From: Kitagawia praeruptora
Taxonomy: Eukaryota; Streptophyta; Magnoliopsida; Apiales; Apiaceae
DNA: 64,000 nucleotides
NCBI GenBank assembly: GCA_037693485.1
Contig: CM075352.1
Span: forward strand, 65,970,001-66,034,000
Direction of reading: 5' to 3'
The notes under the pieces are model-generated. The model had not been told where the DNA came from and made no database searches. It saw only the letters and a program-made list of their open reading frames with translations. Position 1 is the stretch's first letter. The number at the start of each line of letters is the position of its first letter. The position numbers and the translations under genes are program-made. Of the stretch, positions 45,108 to 56,655 are shown in pieces.

Positions 45108-47887
45108 TGGAGGCTTGGAAGTAACGTCAAGCTATTGACGTTAAAGAAGCGCTTCGTGGGAGGCAACCCATGAATTAGTGTAGAGAGAAAAAAAAAGAGT
45201 AGTAGTGTTTTGCAAAAAAAAAAAAAAAAAAAAATTGTGCAAAAAAAAAATCTGTGGAAAAAAAAAAGAAAGAAGAGTGAACAGTATTTTTTCGCGCAAG
45301 CAGCGCCCCTGTAACGCAAATTGCGTCCACGTTTCTGTATGTAGCGCAAGTTGCGCCTGCGTAACGCAGGTTACGCCGGCGTTACCACCCCTGTAAGCCC
45401 TCTAACACGCAGGTTCAACCTGCGTGTCTGCCTTCCTGCCCCCGGACGCCCCTGAAACGAATACAGCGAATGCGTTACACCCCCTTTCTGCCCAGTTTTT
45501 TTCCGAAAATTGTTGTTTTAACCTACAATTTTCCCCCAAATCCAATCCTAACTCAAATTTCTTTAATTCTAAATTCCTATATCTATCCTACATCAAATCT
45601 TAACCTCTCCAAATCTCTCCTACACTCTAAATTTTTAAATCTCATCTATCCATCATCTTATATATATACACACCTCTACATACAAATCCAATTCCTCTTC
45701 TATTTTATTTAAATCTCTAAAAATTTAATTTTAAAGAGGAATTAATTGCAAGTTCACCTCTCCAATTCGTAGTGGGTTTATTTCTTCTCTCAAATTTTAT
45801 TTTTATTACGAATTTGTGTTCTTGAAAAATTGGGATTTTGTATTATTCTTGGTATTTGCCTATTTTTGGTGTGTTATTGCTTGGTAATTTTTGGTGGAGC
45901 TTCTTGTGAGTTGGGTATTGATTCTTTTGGCTCGTAAGCATGGGAGAGATAGTGCTAATGTTGGGAAATTTTCGTTTTCGACGGCGAAGATTAAATTTAA
46001 TCGGTTGTTTTGAGGCCAATTGCTAAGGAAAGGGGATTTTTGCGAGAAAAAAAAAATGGTTGGGTATGCTTCGGTATTCAGGTATGTTTTCTGCTATCCC
46101 TTGTATTACTTTCCATTCAATGCGGACATTGAATATTTTAAGTTTGGGGGTTGTTTGAGGGATTAGTAGTTGTTTTTGTATTATGTGTTCATATAGGATT
46201 TCATGCTTTGCATATTAGTAGTAGTAAATTATGCATTTATGTTCGTGTTATTTAAGTTTGTTTCATATAGGACATTCTGTTTTTTTTTGTATATCATGTG
46301 AGTTCATAATAGTTTGCATTTGCACCCATGCTTGATAGGAATTTTGTGTTGTTGACGCTTTTGATTGAGAAGTGATATGCTTTGTTCTTGTGCACACACA
46401 TACACTAGTAAGTTGAAGCTAGTAGACTTATTGAATGTTGTAAGTAATTAGAAGGACATGAATATGTGCAAGACGATTTAGTTTGCATGCTTTGAATACA
46501 AGTCGGTGCGTTAGAGAGATTTTTTGCTTGGAATTGAGTATGTTTTTCCACCAAGTGAGTTTTGAGCCATATTGCATATTTGTTGCAATTTATTCGTTTG
46601 CTTGAGTGCCCACAAATTGTTTGCATTGCTAGCAGTTGTTTGAGGTCTTTCTTGAAACGCATGACATTATTTGTCGATTAAAATGATAAAGGCATTTAGG
46701 AATAACCGCATATTTTCCCATATTACCACACCATATTTACATGATCAATTAGTTAACCCGTTGAGCTTAATCCTATTTTTTCGGTGACATACCACATTAC
46801 TTGCCTAGACTTTTTTCTTGTATTGGCCTTACATTAATTTGAACCCACATTATCAAAGGCTAGTAGAGTGCTTAAAGGAGTAATAAGGTGTGTAAGGTGG
46901 GGTTTATTGTTGGTCTTACTTTTGGGGAAAATATTGAATATTGGGTTTTTGTTACTTGATAGTCGGCATATGTAATAAATTCATGGGATCATTGTTATTT
47001 GTTATATTATTGTTTTATCTAGCTCTCGAAAAAAAAAAGAAAAAAAAACCAAAAAAAAACCAAAAAAAAATATTATGAAAGCATGTTTGTGTTGTTGTGA
47101 TCCTATTTCAGTCAACTAGTCGAGTGTTTGTTTTAGTAAAAATTATGTGGGGCGGAAAATAGGGTGTTGTGTATGATTTATTATGGTACTTACTAGCTTT
47201 TGACACTTCACCTGTTTTGGCTTATTTGACATACCTTGTCCCTAGCCCCGTTACAACCCAAATAAAGACCTTTTGATTATCGTCATTGATGTATGTTGTG
47301 TTAAGAGTTAGATTGATACCAAATGTCAAGCATGTCTATGATTTTGTTGGAATTGAGTGATACACTTACCCTTGTTCTTGAGTGAATATTCTTTTATGAG
47401 TGGATTGTGAGTGTTTACTTGTTTTTGCGTATGAGATCCCGAGTTTTGTCTCAAAGATGTACTCTTGTAGGCTTAGCATGTTTACTAACTTATTCTTACA
47501 CTTGACATGGACTTGTGATAACTTATGCATGTTCATTGAGTAGACTATTTGAATACTTGCACTTTCGACACCAAGACATTTCGTATTTACTTTGATTCTT
47601 AAGTTGATATGGCATGAGAGGATTTGAATGTATGGTAGGATATTAGTAGTAGATTATTTACATTTTCATTTAGTTGTATTCATGCATTGCATTGCATTGG
47701 ATTTTGTGGGTACATTCACTATAGGCCCTCACGAGACCTTACTCGTCCACTAGGGTTGCCTAGGGGTTTAAAGGGCTTTTTGCATATGCCAAATGCAACC
47801 GTGATCACCTACGGAAGTGGTACTAGTTAGTTAGTTAGTTGTAATTGTTTATGCTTGAGGACAAGCATCGGTTTAAGTTTGGGGGTG
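45108..47887 (+). other. B3 3' non-coding region
   Basis: Double hairpin (45123-45166), A-rich tract (45189-45270), GC-rich GCGCAAGTTGCGCC words (45290-45480), AAGTTTGGGGGTTG (46140), A-rich tract (47028-47072), the GGGTACATTC...GGCCCTCACGAGACC block (47708-47750) and PPT. No supported ORF. Confidence 0.75.
45123..45166 (+). other. Conserved double hairpin after the B3 ORF
   Basis: AACGTCAAGCTATTGACGTT (45123-45142) and GAAGCGCTTC, followed by GGGAGGCAACCC. Confidence 0.8.
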
Positions 47888-49248
47888 TGATAAGTGAATT
47901 TATATCCACTTGGAGCATTCTAAATCGGCTTAAATTGATTGTCTTGGACTCAAGTTTCTTGTAGTTTTGATGTGTTTTGTTTAGTTGTGCAGATTTACAA
48001 GGATGTTGATTATGGTGGATGTTTTTGTCATTTTTGGAGATTTAATTTATTAAAATTCGGATTTATTGGGCTGCACGCGTGAGATTCACTGTTTGGGCCA
48101 TATATTGAGTTCTAGAAGTCAGTTTTGGGCGATTTTACTGTCCACGCGAAGATAACGAGATTTTCTATCATTCTAAAGTGGTATAGAGGTCCAATTGCAG
48201 CTGGAACGTTCCAGAATTAATGAAGGAAAGACAGCTGTGAATTTCCCTTTAAATCAGAATCAGTTTAGGAAACGTACTTCTATTATAATTCTGATTTGGT
48301 ATTTTCTTGTTGGGCAAGATGTCTAGAGCCTATATAAACACATCCAACCCTTGTAAAATTAGATCATCATCATTAGGATTAGAACCATTACATATCAATT
48401 ACTTAGGTTTATTTGTATATTTTCATACTTTGTTTTTTTCATGGTTTCATCAGATCTCATGATGACGAGAGGTTCAATTATGAACTAATCGTTGTCATGG
48501 GATTCTAACGGATTTATTTATGGAGCTTTAGTATCTTGATTGCTTTAAAGATCTGTGTGTGATGTATATCTGATATCCTCGTATGGTTATGCTTAATTGA
48601 TAGATGCGTCATGAACATCTAATTTGTTAATCTCTTGTGAAGTGAAAGTGGATCTTGAGATTTAGAACTTGCCATGCTAGCATAGGTTCATAATTGTTTA
48701 TCAATATGATTCGTGGTGTGAGATGAAAATACTTATACTGCCCTGTGTGATCTTTATGGATAACTTGCTCTTCAGCCGTTATGTTTTCAAATTCTATAGA
48801 CATATAGGGTCTAAGCATAATTGGTGTCTATTCATCTTCTATCTCTTTTGTGGATGTATGTTTAGTTTGGTATACGTATGCTGACAGGTAGCGTGTACTT
48901 GTTTCGTGTTGTCTGATCAGATATCATAACCATTGTATATAGTGATTAAAGGCGTCAGATCTAAGCAAAGTATTTAATGAAGTTAGGATTCCATGCTTTC
49001 TCTTGCAGAAGTAATTCGATTCCAATTCTCGTTAGTTAGTTAATTCTTAGCTTGTTAATTTAATTCTTAGTTTAATTTAGATAATCAAAACCCAATATTG
49101 TTATTTGTCTTAGCAGTGCATAATAACCATACTTTGTTGCATAGGTACAAAACTGAATTAAAACCATAACCAGATTTCTGTGGGAACGAACTCGACTTAT
49201 TCATATATTACTTGTGACCACGTACGCTTACGTGATTTAGTGCAAACA
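47888..49248 (+). repeat. B3 3' LTR
   Basis: TGATAAGTGA...GTGCAAACA; TATA box TATATAAA at 48331. Ends next to the GTTGT duplication. Confidence 0.92.
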
Positions 49249-49253
49249 GTTGT

Positions 49254-49378
49254 TCTTTATCCGCACCTACACCTTGCACACACAAACACTTATCTGCTAC
49301 ATAGACTTGAGCCAAAGAAAAGTTCAAGAATCCATTCACTCCCCCTCTGTATTCTTTTACTGTATTCAATACTCAACA
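49254..49378 (+). repeat. copia-1 5' LTR, piece 3
   Basis: End of the LTR after B3, closing ...ATACTCAACA, two bases before the PBS. Confidence 0.8.
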
Positions 49379-49380
49379 AG

Positions 49381-49393
49381 TGGTATCAGAGAG
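49381..49393 (+). other. Primer-binding site of copia-1
   Basis: TGGTATCAGAGAG, complementary to the 3' end of initiator methionine tRNA, the usual plant copia primer. Confidence 0.92.
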
Positions 49394-49423
49394 GGCTGTT
49401 TATTCAAAAACAGATGAACGATC

Positions 49424-51925
49424 ATGAGTTCGAATACACCAAAGACTACAGGAACGGTGAAAGTCCCTAAGTTTGACAAAGAGAATTATAACCTCTGGAA
49501 GATAAATATGTAGTTGTTCATCAAAGCATCTCATCATTTGTATCCTGAGATTCTTAAGAATGGTCCATTTGTTCCCCAATAGGAGATTCCTGAAAAGACT
49601 GTTGGAACCACTACTATTCAAAGATCTTATGTGGCTAAGGATCCATCCAAATGGACAGAATCAGAAAAGGACATGGTTGCCCTTGACAGACACCTCATGT
49701 TGCTGGTTATAGATTCCATGAACATGTCAATGTTTGCAAACATTGCTTCATGTACCACTGCCAAAGAAATGTGGGATCACATTGAGGTGTTATGTGAAGG
49801 AACTGATGAGGTCAGAGAAAACAAGAAACAGATACTGGTCACACAGTATGAGGCTTTTATGGCACAGCCCAAGGAAAGCATTGCTGAGATGTTTGAGAGA
49901 TTTCACAAGCTAGTTACTGAGTTGCAGATGAATGGCAAGGTTTACAGTACCAAGTAGTTAAACATGAAGTTTCTGCTATCTTCACCAAACCATCTAGAGC
50001 AAATGGTCATTTCTCTAAGGGAAAGAGATTTGAACAAAGTTACATATGATGTGCTCTATGGGGTGTTAAAAACTCATGAGCTTGAGTTGCTTCAGAAAAG
50101 GGCTATCCAAGCCAACCAAGGCAGAATGATAAACACATCATGTGCCTTGATTGTCAACAAATCTATTCAAGACCTAGAAGCATCTACAATCCAATTAAGG
50201 ATAGAGGAGGTAGTGGAAGAGGAAGAAACTGAAGCTGAGGTAAGTGAACCTATTGAGGAGAAGGAGGAAGATGAGTTCTATACTCTTGAAGAACTAGATG
50301 GAATGGAAAACACTTCATATGCTTTCATGGCCAGAAAATTTCCAAACATCAGATTTAAGAGGAACCAACCCTTCAAACCTAAAACCCAAAACCATTCATT
50401 CAACAAGAGCAAGGCACCTGTGAAACCAAACAAGAATAAGTTCAAAACCAGCCATGTGGATAGGTCATCTGTAAGGTGCTATAGATGCAATGACCTAGGG
50501 CATTTTTCCAGTGAATGCAAGAAGCCTAAAAAGAAGGACAGAGATTATCTTGAGCTCGAAGCTAAGTATGAGGCCCTTCTGAAAAAGCAGACACAAGGTA
50601 AGGCCTACATAGCTGAAGGGAAGTGTTGGGATGATTCTGACAGTGATGGAGAGGAACAAAAATTTTGCAATTATGCCTTGATGGCCAATTCCAAGGATGA
50701 CACATCTCCATCAAACCCTCAGGTACCATCTCTCACTACTATAGACATGTCTGTTTCAGAGTATAAATGCATGATTGAACAACTATCTGTTGAGATGTTT
50801 AACATTCATACTAGTTTGACTGCTGCTAATGAAGAGATTACTAAACTGTCTACTAGAAATGAAATGTTAATCAAAAAGAATGAGGAACTTGAGCTAACTG
50901 CTATGCAAGTAGAAAACCTTAAGAAAGAAGTTGAATATCTGCAGAATAAGATCTTGTGTGCTAGTCAGGTTGAAAAGGCTCTTAGGGATGAATCAGCTGA
51001 AAATGAATTCAAACTGAAAACTTTCAAGAAATCATCTGGTCTAGTGCAATCCTACTGTGAGAAAATTGAAGCTAATCCCAAGGCTATTGTTGGACTTGAT
51101 TATGGCACTCTTAAACAAAGAAAAGGCTATGCTGTCATTGAAGATGACACAGTTGTTCATGAGGAACTGCCTCACATTTTGAAAAAGAATGAAAATCCAA
51201 TTTTTAAGGAATCAACATTTGAAATTGATGAGGATGCCTTACTCATCAAACAAATGTTGAATGATGAGGATGAGGCACAATCCAATGAACAACAAGCATC
51301 CTCTAAGAGTGAGAGTGTCAAGTCAAAGACCAAGGAGCCAGTAGGTGATAGGATAAGACCCAAGAAGTTTGTTAAGTTTGTTTCAGCTGGAAAGAGTGAA
51401 TCAGAGAAGAAAGTGACTAAGAAGAAACAGAACAGAAATGGCAAGTTAGGGATTAACAAAGATAACAACTATGCTTATATGCCTAATGCCCCTAGGAAAA
51501 CTTGTCAGAATTGTTTCAGTATCAATCATTTAACTCATGCATGCAAGAAACCTGCTGGTAGTGTGTCTAAACCTTTCTATGATTGCTCTGTGCCTCTAAG
51601 ACATAGAGATGCACCATTTTGTGATAAATTTGACTGTATGCCATGCAATATGAATGTTATGACTAGTTGTTTCAATTTGAGAAGGCAATTCATTGATGGT
51701 TGTATCAGTCACAATTCTCACACACACTACACCAGGTCAAAGTCTTCGAGTCCTCCTAAAGCTAGGAAGGTACCTATGTCACCTAAGTCTGAAGTATCAG
51801 GTTCTAAGACTTCTAACAGTGACAAGAAGACTAACACCAAGAAAGTTGACAAGCATGTTGTTTATGATAAAACTGTTTCTAAGTCACATGGACCCAAACT
51901 TGTTTGGGTACCAAATGAGAAGTAA
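49424..51925 (+). pseudogene. copia-1 Gag
   Basis: One frame from ATG 49424 (MSSNTPKTTGTVKVPKFD) with three TAG stops (49511, 49580, 49955). The UBN2/Retrotran_gag_2 domain includes ENYNLWKINM, CTTAKEMWDHIEVLCEG and MFERFHKLVTELQMNGK. A zinc knuckle CYRCNDLGHFSSEC lies near 50478-50519, an extended acidic and coiled-coil part follows, and a second, altered knuckle CQNCFSINHLTHAC lies near 51506. It ends VWVPNEK. The long Gag with two knuckles is a Sirevirus trait. All three internal stops can come from CAG by C-to-T. Confidence 0.88.
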
Positions 51926-51936
51926 TACCTTCGTGT

Positions 51937-52320
51937 TTGCAGGGCAAAGAAAGTGAAAAGAAGGTCATGTGGATTTTGAACAGTGGATGCTCAAATCATA
52001 TGACTGATGATATGGCCCTGCTATCACAGTATGAGGAAAAGGCTGGCCCAATGGTTGCTTTTGGAGATGACAGCATGGGTAACACATTGGGATATGGCAA
52101 GTTAAAAGTTGGAAATGTCATCATTGAAGATGTAGCACTGGTCAAGGGACTCAAGCATAATCTGCTAAGTGTTGGTCAGTTTACTGATAGAGGATTCAAG
52201 GTGGATTTTGACAAAGATGAATGTTTGATCACCCACAAGAAGACTGGTGATTTTGCTCTATCTGGAGTAAGGATAGGAAGCAAAGGCCAACAATGCAAGT
52301 GTGATTGCACTGAGAAGTGA
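51937..52320 (+). pseudogene. copia-1 protease fragment
   Basis: In a different frame from gag. WILNSGCSNHMT occupies the active-site position, with Asn (AAC, 51979-51981) for the catalytic Asp of the family's DSG triad. It continues LGYGKLKVGN and GLKHNLLSVGQF, typical of copia pol. Near 52295 a deletion removes the rest of the protease-integrase junction, including the HHCC finger and first catalytic Asp of integrase, and changes frame. Confidence 0.85.
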
Positions 52321-52909
52321 TAATGGAACAGAGTTCAGAAATGCCATACTTGAAGTATTCTGTAAAGAGAATGGTATTTCTTAGCAATTCTCAGCTCCAA
52401 GGACTCCACAACAAAATGGAGTTGTTAAGAGGAAGAATAGAACTCTAATTGAAGCTGCTAGAACAATGTTACTTGATCCAAAGATGCCTACATGTTTTTG
52501 GGCTGAGGCTGTAAGCACTGCATGCTATATCCAGAACAGAACCCTCATCAACAAAAACACTGGAAAGACACCTTACAACTTGATGACTGGAAAGAAGCCC
52601 ACTCTAAAGTATGTTCATACTTTTGGAAGCAAATGCTTTGTATTGAAGGATAACTCTGAATATGTTGGAAAGTTTGATGCAAAAGCATTTGAAGGAATTT
52701 TTCTTGGCTACTCTATGGAAAGAATTGCATACAAAGTTTATGTCATCAGTCAAAAGAAAATTATGGAAAGCACAGATGTGACATTTGGTGACAGCAAACT
52801 ACCTGGACTAGAAGAAGGCAATGATGAAGATAAAGATCCATTAAGGTTTGATAATCTAGATGATTCTGATGAAGAGTTTGAAACTGAAGTTGAAACTCAA
52901 GTTCAATAG
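52301..52909 (+). pseudogene. copia-1 integrase, C-terminal part
   Basis: Begins around LRSDNGTEF (second catalytic Asp). There is a stop in the IS*QFSAPRTPQQNG region (52381), and the catalytic Glu of the NGVVERKNR motif is Lys (AAG, 52427-52429). The C-terminal domain has YIQNRTLINKNTGKTPYNLMTGKKP and the GKFDAKAFEGIFLGYS block. Inactive as integrase. Confidence 0.88.
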
Positions 52910-54733
52910 ACTCAAGTGAATGATGACACAAGAGAAGAATTTGTGTCAATCAACAGTGAAGAAACGAGCATCCAAGGCACACCTGTGAGTAGTAGCAATC
53001 TCACAGGGGGAGGAAATGAGAATGATCATGATTTGGATGATGAAGCAACATCAAGAATGAGAAATCAGGCTGAGCACTCAAGGAAATGGGATAGATCACA
53101 AACTGCAGAGCAAATCATTGGAGATCTTAATGCAGGAGTAAGGACTAGGAGAGCTACTCAGAATGAGTGACTCTATGGCGGTTTTCTATCTCAAGTTGAG
53201 CCTAAGAAACTTGATGATGCACTGTTGGATCCAGATTGGATTGTTGCTATGCAAGAGGAGCTGAATCAATTTGAAAGGAACAAAGTATGGGAACTAGTGC
53301 CTGCACCAAAGAATAGAACCATTGTTAGAACAAAATGGGTTCTGAAGAATAAGATGGATGAAGATGATGTAATAGTAAGAAACAAAGCAATGTTGGTTGC
53401 AAAAGGATACTCTCAATAGGAAGGCATTGATTATGATGAGACATTTGCCCCTGTTGCTAGATTGGAAGCCATCAGAATATTCTTGGCATTTGCTGCTCAT
53501 TCAAACTTTAAAGTGTATCAAATGGATGTCAAGAGTGCATTTCTGAATGGAGAGTTGGAAGAAGAAGTTTATGTGCAACAACCACCTGGCTTTGAGGATC
53601 CACACTTCCCAGAATTTGTTTACAGACTACTTAAGGCACTGTATGGACTTAAGCAGGCTCCAAGGGCATGGTATGATACTTTATCACAATTTCTTCTTGA
53701 AAATCAATTCACTAGAGGTACACTGGACAAGACACTGTTTTACAAGAAGTATGGTGATGATCTTATCCTAGTTCAGATCTATGTGGATGATATCATTTTT
53801 GGTTCTACAAATGAGAAGCTGTGTGAGAAATTTTCTAAACTCATGCAGAGCAGATATGAGATGAGTATGATGGGAGAGTTGACATTCTTTCTTGGGTTGC
53901 AAGTTAATCAAAGGAAGGATGGTATCTTTATCAGTCAAACCAAGTACATCAAGGATCTATTGAAGAAGTTTGATTTGGAAGATTGCTCACCTGCAAAGAC
54001 ACCCATGGCCACTGCAACTAAATTGGATGAAGATGCTAAAGGCAAGAAAGTAGATATCTCAGTCTACAGAGGCATGGTTGGTTCTCTACTCTATCTCACT
54101 GCAAGTAGGCCAGACATCATGTTTGCTACATGCTTGTGTGCAAGGTTTCAATCAAATCCAAAGGAATCACATCTGGTTGCTATAAAAAGGATCTTTAGAT
54201 ATCTGAAGGGCACTCCAAACTTGGGTCTATGGTATCCTAAGGACACAGGGTTCAATCTGGTTGGTTATTCTGATGCTGATTATGCTGGATGCAGAGTGGA
54301 TAGAAAAAGCACCTCAGGTAGCTGCCAGTTTCTTAGACAAAGGTTAGTCTCTTGGTATAGCAAGAAACAACAATCTGTGTCAACTTCTACAGCTGAGGCT
54401 GAATACATAGCTGCTGGAAGTTGCTGTGCTCAAGTGCTTTGGATTAGAAATCAAATTAGAGATTATGGACTTGTGTTGGAAAGAATTCCAATCATGTGTG
54501 ATAACACAAGTGCAATCTCTATAGTTGCCAATCCTGTCAATCATTCTAGAACAAAGCACATTGACATCAGATATCATTTCATAAGAGAACATGCAACTAA
54601 TGGAACCATTGAGTTGCATTATGTTTCTACAGATAAACAACTAGCTGATATATTCACTAAGCCATTAGATGAAGCCACATTCACAAGGTTGGTTAGTGAG
54701 ATTGGAATGCTGAATTCTTCATATTCTGGCTAG
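52910..54733 (+). pseudogene. copia-1 reverse transcriptase and RNase H
   Basis: Same frame as the integrase, with stops at 52907, 53168 and 53417. The RVT_2 domain starts about 53219 (LDPDWIVAMQEEL) with WVLKNKMD, ETFAPVARLEAIR and YVDD (53780-53791). RNase H follows, with YSDADYAGC, STAEAEYIA and CDNTSAI, and the typical copia end KQLADIFTKPL. From 53420 to 54733 the frame is open and well conserved, so decay is recent relative to the rest of pol. Confidence 0.92.
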
Positions 54734-55559
54734 GTGAATACATCATTTAGATTGTTGCAGCAGTAAACACTTATTTTATCTAAATTCTCAATATTTTTTA
54801 AGTAAGTGTTGGCTGAAATATGATTTATAAATATTTTAAATCTGTTGCATATTTGGAAAATCATATTTCCTTGTTAACTCGAAATTTCTATGAAATTTTG
54901 AGAAAATCACTATTTAATTTGCTAGAATATTCTTGAATGAATATGTCTGGTAAATTTTAAAAGATAGTGAAAATTGAGTTTTCTATGAGTAAAAGGAATA
55001 GTTCGATAAATCAGACTTCTCGAATGGTTCATTTCAATGTTAGTGGTCGACTTCTCTAACAAGCCTATTCAGGACACTCTTGAGTTCTCAAATAGTGTCT
55101 TTTAGAGAACTCGAACAGAGACATGAGTGAGTTCTCGAATAGCATGTTTGAGTTCTCGAATCATTTGAAAAGGTTGATTTCTCGCTGAATTTTAACCGAC
55201 TTTGGATTTTTATTCAAAATTCAGAATTACTCATAAAAATATATTTTACCTAATTTAGAATTTATTTTAAGTTAGATAGCTGCCAGCTGTGAGTTTTCAA
55301 CCTGCTTGAGTTATCGAATAAGCCTTTCTTGACTTATCGAATAGTTTTTTTCTACTTCTCGAATGCTCGACTTGTCGATACAAAACATAAACATTTAATC
55401 GATATTTCGAGTACTTCATACTTATACAATTTCACATCTATTCGATTCATTTCATTCGAGTTCTCAAGCATCTAAACTCCCAAAACCTCTGAAAACCCTA
55501 TCTGCCAAGAGCTAAATTTCTTCTCAACCTTTACTTTCTCTTCTCTTCTTTCTGTATCA
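54734..55559 (+). other. Spacer between copia-1 pol and the extra ORF
   Basis: No ORF. From 55000 to 55465 it is crowded with GAGTTCTCGAAT / GACTTATCGAAT-type words, the same family of short motifs as in the copia-1 LTR. The 3' part is CT-rich just before ATG 55560, like a leader. Confidence 0.6.
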
Positions 55560-56011
55560 ATGGCAACAGTGAAGTTCAATACCAATTTTATCGCCCTAAC
55601 CAGTGATGTTGAAGCACCCAATGCGAACTTCAAGTGCTTTGTAAAGTGGATGGCCGAGTCATACATCAAGGATGCACTCTCTGCTAACCCAACACTATAT
55701 CTAGACATTCTGGAACAGTTTTGGGGAACTGCTATTGTGGAAGTTGTAGCCCTGGAAAGCGCAATATCTTCATACATAATCTACTGCAAGATTCAGGACC
55801 AGGAAATCACTATCACCACTGCAGACATGAATCAAGCACTGGGCCTACAACAAGAGTCATATGACATACTGGCCACGAATGCAGAGCTAGAAGAATTCTT
55901 TGAGTTCATCAACTACTCAGATGGGATCAATCTTGGAAAATTAAACAGGAAGAATCTGAGAAAGGAGTGGAGCTATGTGTTTGCAACTCTTCTTCAAGTC
56001 TTCACGGCAAG
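55560..56011 (+). pseudogene. copia-1 extra ORF, N-terminal part
   Basis: MATVKFNTNFIAL..., with FKCFVKWMAESYIKDALSANPTLYLDILEQFW, then QEITITTADMNQALGL and LRKEWSYVFATLLQVF. The pattern (predicted helices, 'YALTxNPxxx...QFW', 'ITxxxxxxxLxL', '...W..xxxTLLxxxS') matches proteins encoded downstream of pol in Sirevirus-like elements of other eudicots, usually listed as uncharacterised. It is cut by copia-2. The function is unknown; I do not call it an envelope. Confidence 0.7.
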
Positions 56012-56592
56012 TGTTAGATATAATTGATGTGATTTAATGTCAGTGATTAAGTGTTACAGGTAAAAAGAGTTTAACTTGTTATTGAAAGCAGTCGTAGCAG
56101 AGTTTGAGTATACGCTGATAGCTGGAAGCGCAAACGTTGATAGAAGAAAGCGCAAACACTGCTGGCTAGGAGAGCAACAGAGTTTGCTAAAGTCTGTCTA
56201 CTGGAAGCGTCTACAAGTCAACAGAGTTTGAAGAATAATTCAAGATTAATATGGAAGCAATATCTTTGAAGATTGGATAGCTGTCAAAGAGATTGAGTTG
56301 ACTTAGAAGACGTGTAGCAATCGTAATTGATATCAATTGTATAGCTTAATTTTAGGAGAATCAATTAACGATTGTATGTAGCTGTATATCTTATAAATAC
56401 AGTTAGGTTAACCCTAGAAGGGTATCTATCGTGAACGAATATCATTCATTGTAACCTAAGCAGCTCTCTGTGATATTTTACATCACTGAGAGAGGAATTA
56501 TTAATTCCAAACAGTTTTAAGTACTAAAACGTGTGTTCTTGTTATTTACTCATACAGTACTTGATTATATATATTGTGTATTCGACCTAACA
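56012..56592 (+). repeat. copia-2 5' LTR
   Basis: TGTTAGATATAATTG...CGACCTAACA, 581 bp. TATA-like CTTATAAATA (56390-56399). Confidence 0.88.
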
Positions 56593-56594
56593 AG

Positions 56595-56607
56595 TGGTAT
56601 CAGAGAC
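56595..56607 (+). other. Primer-binding site of copia-2
   Basis: TGGTATCAGAGAC, complementary to initiator methionine tRNA; two bases after the LTR. Confidence 0.92.
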
Positions 56608-56655
56608 AATATGTTACTTTATTACAGTTAAAGATCCAAAACACAATAGTAATCA

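Larger units (their letters stand above)
42934..49248 (+). mobile_element. B3: family B element in the copia-1 LTR
   Basis: Plus-strand B element with perfect target duplication GTTGT (42929-42933, 49249-49253). The 5' LTR is cut short by a deletion that also removed the PBS (42934-about 43169). An ORF fragment follows, interrupted by a CACTA piece, then 3' non-coding sequence with all family landmarks, the PPT AAGTTTGGGGGTG (47875-47887) and a full 3' LTR (47888-49248). Confidence 0.9.
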
